The position numbers and the translations under genes were made by a program. From Poronia punctata (lineage: Eukaryota > Ascomycota > Sordariomycetes > Xylariales > Xylariaceae), in the NCBI GenBank assembly GCA_022579005.1, contig MU401455.1, positions 1 through 64,000 of the forward strand: a stretch of 64,000 bases of DNA. Reading direction: 5' to 3'. A model generated the notes under the pieces. The model did no database searches. It was not told the DNA's origin and saw nothing but the letters and a program-made list of their open reading frames with translations. How positions within the stretch are numbered: the stretch's first letter is position 1; every line of letters begins with the position of its first letter. Below are positions 48,101 to 57,892 of this stretch, piece after piece.

Positions 48101-49364
48101 CTCACAGGGGGCTTCGTATGGTTTGTTTTTAAACTAGACATTGTTGAGAGAGGATCACATAGACCGTAGCTCAGAGGAAGGAAGTGCAAGGTTTCAAGAA
48201 GTTTCGATGCCGCTTCAACAAAATCCGGGAAACTCTTACAAAAGTCTGGCTTGCAAAGTGACTTGTTGCCATATCTTACTAACCCCGCAATCCACACGGC
48301 AAACAACATCCAGAACGAGCCAGGAGTATACCTAGTTAATTAGTTAATAGTCCGATTTCTTGTAACCACACCCTGATCGCCGAGGGCTGAGTCTGGGCAT
48401 AGGACTTTATGTGCACAATGCGCTCATCCCGCTATCCCCAAGAAGTATACCGGATCTAGCCATGGGACCAGGGCACATGGGCTTCTCCGAATCGGAGTTC
48501 ATCCGTTAGGTACGTAAATAACGCCCACAGGATTTCTATCGAAAAACCTGACAAAGTCACAGGAATATATTTCTTTTTCTCCCTCTTTAAAACGATGAGT
48601 TTTGCCAAAGTGGTGTCCCCCAGTTGTTAAAAGTTGGTAGTCTAAATCGATTTACACTATTGATATACTAGACTCGTTTCTGTCGGTAGTTGCTACCTTT
48701 TGATTATGTCAGAATTCCTATCAGGGCGATGGAACAAAAGGAAGAGCGGTGACCCTGGCAGTACCTACCTCATTCATGTACCGTAAATCGAATTAATTAC
48801 GTAGTTCAACTTTTTTATTCCCCTTCTCAACTTTGTAATTATCGGACTGGCTGGTGCAGCCTTGTCACGCTACGAGTACCTACCCCACATTCGGACCCCT
48901 CGATTTAGACTTCCAACGGCTAGCCTATCAAGACTTGACAATGACGATCCATGTTCCCCACACTTGGCTTTAGCTTGGCCCCAATTCTTCCGACCACCAC
49001 CACAAGGCTAAAGTAGACGGCCTGCCGAACAAGATACAGCTTCTAGAAAAGCCCTTTTTCTGCAGCCTTGCTTCTGCTACATTGTCGCGCCAAGGTATAC
49101 CGACCGCCTCAATCGTAGAAGGAGAGGCCCAATCATACCTGCAACTGTCGCCCATCCATTGTCGAAATCCGAGCGCCCTCGAGCTCCCCGCCATCAAGAA
49201 AAGACAATCGAGGAATATAGACCGGAGAGCTACCAGACCGCGCGGCTTGCTTTCTCGACGACCAATAGCTGGAGCCCGTACATCGACTTCTCAGCTGCAG
49301 TACCATAGCCGCCCATAAAAAACCCCTCGAAGACCCTATCCGAAACTCAAATCTTGAAAAAACC
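45126..49364. other. gene-poor intergenic region
   Basis: This 4.2 kb stretch includes the Zn2Cys6 promoter (with a TGTG/CGCG run at 45450-45510) and, at its right end, the LSM7 promoter. Apart from a minus-strand frame at 47638-48309 (listed separately) I found no coding region. Frames at 46129-46344 and 49082-49318 have no recognisable motif. AGGTACC/CCTAGG words and TACGAGTACC recur. Confidence 0.5.
47638..48309 (-). pseudogene. unrecognised ORF split by a TGA codon
   Basis: From 48309 to 47638 one minus-strand frame is open except for a single TGA near 48085 and, five codons later, an ATG. The two parts would encode about 74 and 143 residues ('FCKSFPDFVEAASKLLETLH'; 'DSGDIVALAPDLVGPTCRIT', 'RMQPVDHCLVLAAGAVQDEP'). 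The text looks protein-like, but I cannot assign a family. It could be a remnant whose CGA became TGA, a gene with an unnoticed intron, or a chance frame. Confidence 0.3.
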
Positions 49365-49957
49365 ATGTCCGACCGTGGACATTACCGCGGCGGCCGTGGT
49401 GGAGGAGGAGGAGGTGGTGGTGGTGGCCACCACCGAGGAGGCGGACGTGGCGGACGCGGAGGTAGAGGGGGACACGGAGGTGAAGCCGGTGGTGCATCCC
49501 AGGAACGGGAAAGACCGAAGAAGGAGAATATCCTGGATCTCAGCAAATATATGGACAAGAAGATTACTGTCAAATTCAATGGTGGACGAGAAGGTACCAT
49601 ATGTTTCCTCACTCCCCTCTCTGCTTCCCCCCCCCCCCCCCCGGGCGGCTACCGTAACTTACACAGTAAAACAGTAACCGGCACACTCAAGGGTTACGAC
49701 GCGCTTATGAACCTCGTGTTGGACGATGTAGAAGAGATTATGCGAGGTAGGTTTGTTCGCGACTTTGACTGACCCCATTCCCATCCCCATCACTAGAACT
49801 AATCTATATATTTTTTTGCATAAAAATAGACGACGAAGGCAAAGAAGCCACTAGGTCTCTAGGTCTAGTTGTTGCTCGTGGCACTTTGTTGGTAGTCATA
49901 AGCCCTCTGGATGGGAGCGAGGAGATTGAAAACCCTTTTGCTCAGCAAAATGACTGA
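49365..49957 (+). CDS. LSM7: U6 snRNA-associated Sm-like protein LSm7
   Basis: LSm7 is a subunit of the nuclear LSm2-8 ring that binds the U6 snRNA 3' end and of the cytoplasmic LSm1-7 ring that promotes decapping. Exons 49365-49593, 49675-49746 and 49830-49957 join in phase to 142 residues. Sm motif 1 is 'LDLSKYMDKKITVKFNGGRE' continuing across the junction as 'VTGTLKGYDALMNLVLDD'. Sm motif 2 is 'SLGLVVARGTLLVVISPLDG' with the RG core 'VVARGT'. The N-terminus carries an unusual Gly/Arg/His-rich extension (GGRGGGGGGGGGGHHRGGGR...), which RGG-type contacts with RNA could use; yeast LSm7 lacks such a long run. Intron 1 contains a 16-nt C-run (49627-49642). Confidence 0.92.
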
Positions 49958-50821
49958 ATCAAAAATTGAAGGAATCAAGAAAAGAGAACAAGGATGGTCA
50001 GAAAGAAAAGAAAAAGGGGGGGCCAGTCACTCAAAATTACCTACAGTGCACTAAGTGATCTAGACTACGTAGGTAGATTACCTGCCTTATTGTTCATTTA
50101 TGGAGTTAAGAAGAGCAAAAGGTCGGGAACGTATACCCAGAGGCAGAGACAGCAGAGACAGCAGAGACAGCAGAGACAGCAGAGATCCAAAGAGAGCAAT
50201 GGATGGAGTATGGGCAGATCTACAATCGGAAACAATGTATGTCGGGAAAATCGACGCCTGGACTAGCTAAGCTGGCAAATGCGACCGATCCCCATCCATC
50301 TGGGAAGTCGAGATGTGATATCCCTTGCTCTTCGGATTCAAGTTGTACACAAACGTTAGCGTGTCTTGCGAGTTGCTTCTTGTCCTTTCTTGTACTTTTG
50401 CAGCTTGACCAGTTGCGCCTATGATATGGGAAGCGCAAGAAAATTGGCTGCTGCTCTATACGTATCTACATTAGGTGTATCACGAGGTTATAAGAATGTC
50501 AAGAGACAACATGTGATGGAATGGCTTAGTTATATTGATATGTTTTAGTAGGGGTTTTCTCCTTCATTTTTTCGTTCCTTCTGCCTTCTGGCAGCTTGTA
50601 CGCTATCTGCCGAAAAAGTCCTGTCGCTGAGATCCAATTCATGACCGGATAGTCTTAAAAGCATATATATATATAGGACCTTCTCTTCTTAACAACGCTA
50701 GCAAGGCTGGTCCTCATCTCTCGATCAGAACCGCCTTGGGCCATATAGTTGAACGTATTAATTGTTTCTTCTTCCAACTTCGCTGTTGGTGGATGCTGCG
50801 TTGTCTCTGCGAGGGCCTGTG
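49958..50821. other. convergent intergenic region with a 9-bp tandem repeat
   Basis: This lies between the LSM7 and PAN3 stop codons. It contains about five copies of CAGAGACAG at about 50143-50187. No gene is seen. Confidence 0.6.
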
Positions 50822-53756
50822 CTAGAATCCTCTACTGACTTGCTGCTGCTGTGTCTGCTGCTGTGTCTGTTGTGATGACTGTTGCGACTGCGGTTTGGAA
50901 TTGCCTTTTTGTAAATCAACAAAGGCTGCTTGGATCTGCTTTTTCAGCTCGCGGTACGTCACAAGAAAGGTCGACTGATGATCTCGGCTTGTGAGATAGA
51001 TCCTCTCATCTGTGCCGGCATCGAGCTTGTTGAGGCAACTCAGTATGTGCCCCAGGTCTAACACGGGGTTACCATGGGCATCGACCTGGTGGAAGACGTA
51101 ATCTCGGAACAGCTTAAGTGTATACCGTTGTTCCGTCTCAGACCAGTTGGGGTCCCCATCGTACTCGGGCCGCTCGTTGACTGTACCTAGTTTAGCCATC
51201 AGCCGCACGAGCCTGCCGTTCTCTAGCTCTCGGCCCAGATAGTTGGTTGATTCGTCTTGGGCGTGGGACGCAGATACGAGCACATCGTCCGCATGAACGG
51301 CCAGGTCACGCGTCAGCTGGTCGGCCGTTTTCAATTGCGTCGGGGACTGGCTTAGTAGCCACGACACTCTCTCTTTTAGCTCTTCCGAGTAATTTCGGCC
51401 TAGCTGCTCCAGAAGCACGCGTACATCTTGCATGTTCTTGGGGAGCGTATTCGTGCCGATGCTGAGCACGAGCCGGCCTAGATTGTAAAAGTCCTCTTGC
51501 TGGAGGTCTTCGATCCGACGATGCGCCTCAAAGTGCACCACATCAAGAATGGAACATGCGCTCAACCTGACGCGATTCTTGTCTGTTAGAATCACTTTGG
51601 TGATGTCGACACAGCGCGCTGCTAGCTTTGCCTTGTGTATCACTCTGAGGGCGCTGGAAAGTTGCACCAAGTAGCCCCATAAGACCTTTTCAGGCACGGC
51701 TGCTACTCGGCCATACCGACCCGTAGTGGGCGGGAAGTGATGCTCAGCAAGGGTTTTGGAGAGTGGATGATAACTGTGGACAAAGATAAGAGAGTTATCG
51801 TTGAACTCTCTAGTCGTGAACGCTTCCACGGTAGTGACGATATTTGGGTGTACGATCTTCTTCCACGAAGTCACCGCTTTGATGGCATCTTCATTCGTTA
51901 AACGAAAGCCTGTGTTATGTTAGCATCATTCAGTTTGCCTTGGATCTTCCCAACCTGCCTTCAATCCTTCTCAAGCAATAAAGATTCCCGTTTTTCCGGG
52001 AAGTCGCCTTCCATACCCAGGTGGGAAGTCCAAAGATGGTCTGAGCATTCCTAATCTTGACATCGAGCGGGACTAGCGAATGGTATTGTTGCAGGGAAAG
52101 TGATTGGCCGCCCGTCTGAGTAGTCAGGATCTGCCTCGCTGCTTCGGACTTTTTCTGAAGGTCTTCTCTAAGAGACTCTGGCAGGAAAAAGTCAAACGCT
52201 GGCCGTTGATATGGCTGTAAAGTATCCCTAATAGGAGCGAGCGGGTAGTATAGATGATATTGTAGCTAGTACCACATTAGCGTATGTAATCAAAGTATAT
52301 GCATATTTGTACGGCAACTCACTGGCTGTAATGGGGCAGAATAAGTATTTTGGCCCCCGTAGTAAGATGTCCCAGTCCCAGTTAAGGGGTTGTGCTCTTC
52401 TGCATACGGATTATACTGCGTTGTCTGGAGCCCTTGGGGTATTGTTGACATAAAAGGGTCGTAACCCAGCGAAGTCTCTGTCGTTCCATTCGCCGCATTC
52501 TGTTGGGAGTTGGTCAGCCTAAACCGGTCTGCCAAAGCCGGGATAGAAGCGTACCGTATTATTCAACTCAAAATTGGGTTGGCTGAAATCGGGAAACTGC
52601 TTAAACAGACTTGGTGCTGTCTCTTGCTGCAAGGCAGGCGATGTATCTAGCAGACATGAGCATGTATTCAGAAAGCTGTAGGGACTGGAAGAATCTTACT
52701 GTTGGTAGAATTCCCTCGGGGAGTAAAAGGGATTGCATTTGTAGAGAAATTGCTCTTCTTCCCGCCGAGTTGGGCAGGGGTAAATGAGGGTGAATCGACG
52801 TTTAGTGACTTCTTGGCTTGGCTGATAGTGGTCAGTACGTTTGCCCTACGAAAGCATACTTTGAACAAGCGTGACAAATGATAGGAGCAGAACAAGCACA
52901 AGGTTCAATTGCATCCGAGCTACTCTTCATCGCAATCTTAAGTTGTACTGCACAGAATTGCATTATGGTGATACAACGGCTTCAAACCCCGTGTCCGACC
53001 TTGTAGTGAAATCCCATTCTTCGCATATCAAGGACGAGAAACGCCCCCTAGGCTTCTAGGTCTATAGGCTTCGATGAGGGAAATCCACGGAAAAGGTATT
53101 TGAAGGAGCTGAGTGCGAGACTTTGCGGGCACATTGCCACTACTTAGGCCCCAGACTTGTCCGGTTTCGTGTTATGGCGCGGGTCAAGGGACAAGGCCTG
53201 GGCACCCAATATTGGGAAGAACCACTAGCTTCAGAAGTAGATTGCGGAATTCAAAATTGCCTCCTAGGGGCGCCTGGTTTCACAACCCAAGAAGGCGTAG
53301 CATAAGCTACAAAGCTTCAAGCATCTGGCCGCTATGTGAGATGCTCATATGTAGCAGACGATTGTCATATGCGTCGCAACTGCTTCCGTGCATGCCAAAA
53401 TGCATATCAGGCTTCTTGGATGGGAGACAAACTAGGCCCAGTAACCAAATAGACCATAAATGTCGCCCGGTCGGGGAATACCAGCGATACACAGGAATTC
53501 AGGGGTTGCTTCCTAGAAATCTTGTCTGCCCGCAAATATTCCTTGGCCAGGAGGGAAGCGGGGGAGGGGCCAGACTCTAGCATCAAATAGGAGACAATTT
53601 GCGAATAAAGAATGAGATAAGAACTCACGCGTCAGAGGAATTGTTAGAATTTTTGTTTTGGTCGTGATTGAAGGTACAACCCTGGTCTTCGTAGCGACAG
53701 TGGCCGTAAATCAGCACATTTCGGCAGAGGGTGTCTTTAGAATCTGTAGATGCCAT
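50822..53756 (-). CDS. PAN3: PAN3, regulatory subunit of the PAN2-PAN3 deadenylase
   Basis: PAN3 recruits the PAN2 poly(A) nuclease to mRNA and trims poly(A) tails. Exons 53756-53629, 52845-52700, 52646-52555, 52499-52323, 52265-51959 and 51909-50822 join in phase to 645 residues. Exon 1 encodes a CCCH zinc finger (CRNVLIYGHCRYEDQGCTFNH). Exon 5 begins 'LQYHLYYPLAPIRDTLQPYQ' and has 'PAFDFFLPESLREDL', family landmarks. The pseudokinase runs through 'CLRRIEG|FRLTNEDAIKAV' and 'WKKIVHPNIVTTVEAF'; the C-terminal knob has 'DPNWSETEQRYTLKLFRDYV' and 'LTSRDHQSTFLVTYRELKK'. The exon 5/6 intron (49 nt) needs a GC donor (GAAG|GCAGGT). Intron 1 is 783 nt, far longer than the others (49-57 nt). The Gln-rich tail is low complexity. 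Confidence 0.95.
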
Positions 53757-55409
53757 TTTCCTATTAGACCCGATCCAGATTATGAAAGCGCAAACAGTCT
53801 GGCTGTTGTTGCTTACCACGCGTCTTAGGCCTAGGAGATGCCATCTGCCTGCCTTGGCTGGCAGTGCCGAATCTTGTGCTGGCCATAGTCGAGGGGCAAT
53901 GTCAAACAGTGGGATTGTCTAGCTGCCGCGGTTCCGGCGTTTAGTTGTCGGCACGCAGCAGTCGGTCCGCAGCCGCTTGTTCTGGCACAGCTACGCAGTA
54001 TATGAATCAGCTCAAGCCGTAGGAGGAGAAGTAATAAATATGCGCCTCAGAGATAGCGCAGTCAGCCGGCTACCGAGCAGCGGGGAATACCAGTGCCGTA
54101 TAATCGCTGATCGAAAGCGGAGGTAACGCTGAGGGAATAAGAGGTGAGTCGGAGAAACCGCAGAGCAAGACGTACTCGAAACTTCAGAGCGGTGCCATCT
54201 TCCAGGGACTCGTGGATACGGTTTGCCCATGGAATCTAAGCTCGTGATCGAGCGCAGCAGATGCGGCGGGTTTGGAGTCAATGGTTCGATCGATTTAGCG
54301 TATGGCGTGGCTGATTATACAGTAAGTAATATTTGTATCACGCAGCAAATGTTCTTTGTCTGTACGTTTTATGGATGCCAGTTTAGGGGTAGCAACTTGG
54401 AGAATATGTATCTGAGGTGGTTCAAGCAAAATCTATTAGCAACGCGACAAAGCAAAGCGGCTGAACGGTGGGCAGTCCGATCAGTAAAGCATTGTACCAA
54501 TAAGTTGCAGTGATTGTGGGATGATGGCGGGCTGTAAAATGGACCAACCAAAGGAAGTGTGGCCCTGGACATGTACTTAAATATTAGAGTTACCCAGTAC
54601 AAAATCCGAGAAAATGGGTGACTGTGTTAAGGCGATGGCTTTACACTGTATACAATACCTAGTAGCTTACGAGCTGCACATACATGTAGGTATGTACAGG
54701 TATACCCTGCTGCGCTTTCACGATTTATTCCTGGATGTCAACGTAGAAATTTCTCGGGATCAAAGTGAGGGTTGAAAAATGTCTGTGACAATCTATTTCA
54801 TCGAAAAATGCTTGATCAGAGCCAGAGCTTATAATAGAGTGCTTGTATTGTACCACGTCATCTAAAAGGGGATGGTGTCACAGTGTATATATGTCTACGC
54901 ACATGTATATAAATACATGCGCTAAGACTAAGATGTACCTATGATGTCTCCTAATGCTAGCCTGAACAGGGAAGCTTATGATCTGCCATCGTCATTCTCC
55001 AGACTTGTAGTGGATCCGGATAAGCTACCGCCCCTACGAGTACCAGTCGTTCCATTTCAATCTAAACTGAACACGCATCCTAAATTGAATACGCCGAAAC
55101 AGAGAATCTAATTTTCGTCTGCCGACCGAGAAGCTTCAATAACGATTCCACATCATCGATGCTCAGCCTAGTGTGCTGAAAATACAGATCGATCACCTAG
55201 ATTCTGCTGAGACACGACCTTGCGAAACGTATGCCTATCCCTAGCTTCTAACTCTACGTCAAAGCTGTGGTGATCCCGTGCGAGCTTAATGAGACACGGA
55301 TTGTTCATCGGATAAAAGAAGGCAGACTTTACATTGTCCATGGATTCTTGACCCCAGAGGAAGCTGAGTGGATATTCGTAGTTTGGCTGTGTGCGGCCTT
55401 TATTCCAAC
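53757..55409. promoter_or_regulatory. divergent promoter region between PAN3 and the UBX gene
   Basis: This is 1.65 kb between two start codons facing apart. It is unique sequence with no convincing ORF. A GGTTCGATC word near 54285 recalls a tRNA T-loop, but no acceptor or anticodon stem can be drawn around it. No specific regulatory site is claimed. Confidence 0.45.
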
Positions 55410-57047
55410 ATGGCGGACGATGGTGCTGATATAAGCCGTCTCTCCGCGGAGCAACAAGCTGCACTTGAACAATATACTCAGGTTACGGCACAGGCGGCCA
55501 AAGATGCTGTGGCTCTGTTGGAAAGATCGCAATGGAACGTGCAGATCGCTATCGCGAAATTCTTCGATGGCGAAGGACCCGACTTAGTGGCCGAGGCTGT
55601 AGCGGCACAGAATCATATCCCCCAACAGCAAGCTAGACACGAGAATCTCCAAGAGAGCTTGCTCGCATCGGCAGCACCTAACGCTCGTCATCGCCAACGG
55701 GAGAGACCTGAACCTGCCCCGAGAATAGTGCCTCAGCCAACGACCACCCGACGCACCCCATTGCTCCTTGCTATCATCTTTGCTCCATTCAACTTGGCTT
55801 ACAGAGCAACGACCGTTTTCTTCCGCACGATTTTCTACATACTCGCATTCCTACCGCCTTCTATACGGCCACGAGCGATCACAACATCTATGGCAACCGG
55901 CTTTAGAGGGGTTAGCGGCCGTCGTATGTTGATGCCACCAGATACGGCTGCGCGATTTCGGCGAGAGTTCGAGGAGGAATATGGCGCCAACACATTGCCA
56001 TTCTATGAGGGCGGATTTGCTCAGGCCCTCGACTCGGCAAAAAAGGACCTGAAATTCTTGCTCATAGTGCTCATGTCCCCAGAACATGACGATACCGAAT
56101 CGTTTGTGCGGGATACCCTTCTAGCACCTGAAGTAGTCGGCTTCTTAAACGACGAGGAAAACAACATCATCCTTTGGGGCGGCAACGTGCTCGATTCAGA
56201 AGCCTACCAAGTAGCGGCCGAATACAACTGTACAAAGTATCCCTTTTCTTGTCTCGTCTGTCTCACGCCAAAGGAAGGTAGCACACGCATGAGTATCGTT
56301 AAGAGGTTGGCTGGCCCTCTCTCCCCCTCGACATATCTAGCAGAGATCCAGACGGCCATCAATAAATATGCGCCCGACCTAGCCGGTGTCCGCGCCGAAC
56401 GCACAGCACAGGAAGTGACACGCAATTTACGAACGGAGCAAGACGATGCCTATGAACGCTCCCTGGCTAGAGACCGGGAGCGTGCTAGGCAGAGGAGAGA
56501 AGCCGAGGCCGCCGCCGCCGCAGCGGAGAGAAAGGCGAAAGAAGAAGCGGAAGCAGCCGAGCGCCTTGAGCGGCAGAAACAGCAATGGCGTAGGTGGCGC
56601 GCAACAACAATCAAAGCCGAACCGGATGCTGGCAGAGATCCCAAGGATATCGTGCGCCTTGCACTCATGCTTCCGGTTGCGGGGCGAATCATGCGCCGGT
56701 TCTCCGCTGCTACAACTGTGGAGGAGCTATATGCATTTGTGGAATGTTACGATATACTTACCACAAACCCGGAATTGAACGGCGAGGATAAAGAGTCGAG
56801 GCTAGATGCCGGGGCAGATCCGGACCATGTCGACCTCCCGGCTGAGAAGCCAGAAGGATATGTCCACGAGTATGGGTTCCGAATCGCATCGCCTATACCA
56901 CGTGTTGTTTATGACCCGGATGATAACGCCACTCTGGGCGAGCGAATCGGCAGGTCTGGTAATCTCATTGTGGAATCGACTATTGCCGATTCCGATTCCG
57001 ATTCCGATTTCGAATCCGAATCGGAAGGAGAGGCCGAGGGAGCATGA
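55410..57047 (+). CDS. UBX-domain protein of the FAF2/Ubx2 (Ucp10) type
   Basis: This is a single-exon gene of 545 residues. Such proteins sit in the ER membrane through a hairpin and recruit the Cdc48/p97 ATPase for ER-associated degradation and lipid-droplet control. The start at 55410 (AACATGGCGG) is preferred over an in-frame ATG 42 nt upstream. Order of parts: UBA-like helices about 14-55 ('LEQYTQVTAQAAKDAVALLE', 'WNVQIAIAKFFD'); hydrophobic hairpin about 120-155 ('PLLLAIIFAPFNLAY', 'IFYILAFLPPSI'); UAS thioredoxin-like domain about 200-325 ('AKKDLKFLLIVLMSPEHDD', 'NNIILWGGNV'); long Arg/Glu/Ala coiled coil about 335-410; UBX about 415-515 ('TTVEELYAFVECYD'). The end is an acidic Asp-Ser repeat. 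The UBX R-x-FPR loop is not obvious ('ALMLPVAGRIMRRFSAATTV'), so the contact may be divergent. Confidence 0.88.
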   Translation: MADDGADISRLSAEQQAALEQYTQVTAQAAKDAVALLERSQWNVQIAIAKFFDGEGPDLVAEAVAAQNHIPQQQARHENLQESLLASAAPNARHRQRERPEPAPRIVPQPTTTRRTPLLLAIIFAPFNLAYRATTVFFRTIFYILAFLPPSIRPRAITTSMATGFRGVSGRRMLMPPDTAARFRREFEEEYGANTLPFYEGGFAQALDSAKKDLKFLLIVLMSPEHDDTESFVRDTLLAPEVVGFLNDEENNIILWGGNVLDSEAYQVAAEYNCTKYPFSCLVCLTPKEGSTRMSIVKRLAGPLSPSTYLAEIQTAINKYAPDLAGVRAERTAQEVTRNLRTEQDDAYERSLARDRERARQRREAEAAAAAAERKAKEEAEAAERLERQKQQWRRWRATTIKAEPDAGRDPKDIVRLALMLPVAGRIMRRFSAATTVEELYAFVECYDILTTNPELNGEDKESRLDAGADPDHVDLPAEKPEGYVHEYGFRIASPIPRVVYDPDDNATLGERIGRSGNLIVESTIADSDSDSDFESESEGEAEGA

Positions 57048-57892
57048 AATACGGATCGTTGATTAACACGTACGATTTTATACTGTGTATGTATAATGTT
57101 CTAGAAATGCGGTTGTTATTTATACTGTACGACTGCGAGGATGCCGCTCTACCTGGCCAAACCATGAGAATTAGACAATATACAATAATGACCAAAAAAC
57201 CCAGAAATCCGCAATAGACTTTTGCTTCGCCCCTGTATTGTCCGAGGAACAAGCCAACAGCTATACAGTACAAACGAGGTCGGGGAGTAGGATATAATCG
57301 ATCATGTGAGAATCCGCAAGGATCAGGGGCAATTCAACTGTGTACAAATCACAACCTTGCTGCGCAATACGAGACAGGACAGAAATTTAATCCAAGCTAT
57401 CCTTGCCATTGCCGTCAATCGCCACGCCCAACCCAGCAGTGTGTGTTATTATCGCTTGATCCGAATTCCTGACAACAAGTAGCCAATCATACACCAGGTT
57501 TTTATCATGTTTATTTTCCCTCATGAATATATTCCGGCTGAGACGAGAAGTTCAATCCGTCTCTTTGACAAATATTGATTTGCGGGATACAGCCTGATTG
57601 TACACGTACACGTACCGAGCAAAAACTGATGATACTGATAGAAACATGAGCTTCTTGGACAATTTCCTTTTTCATGACCACATCTTTGGGTGATATTACC
57701 TGTTTAATATTTCCGACGAGTTTTGCAAAGCGCCCGATCATACCCTATTTAACAATACATGCTCTTTATTCTTGGTTTTCGGCTCTGGCCCTTGGCGGTT
57801 TGGGGTATACTTGTGTCCCGTAACATGTCTCCCTGCACACTGGACCCGTGGTTTGGTAATTCATCCATTGGTTCGCCATCCTATTATGGCTA
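57048..57892. other. convergent intergenic region
   Basis: This 845 bp holds the 3' ends of the UBX and SF3A1 genes. A 76-codon minus-strand frame at 57511-57741 has no recognisable feature. Nothing else is seen. Confidence 0.5.

Noticed and set aside
53113..53580. 155-codon plus-strand ORF
   Set aside because: It lies within PAN3 intron 1 on the other strand, has no motif, and overlaps ORFs on both strands; kept only as a note in the PAN3 finding.
54270..54300. tRNA-like T-loop word GGTTCGATC
   Set aside because: No flanking T-stem, anticodon arm or acceptor stem can be formed on either strand.
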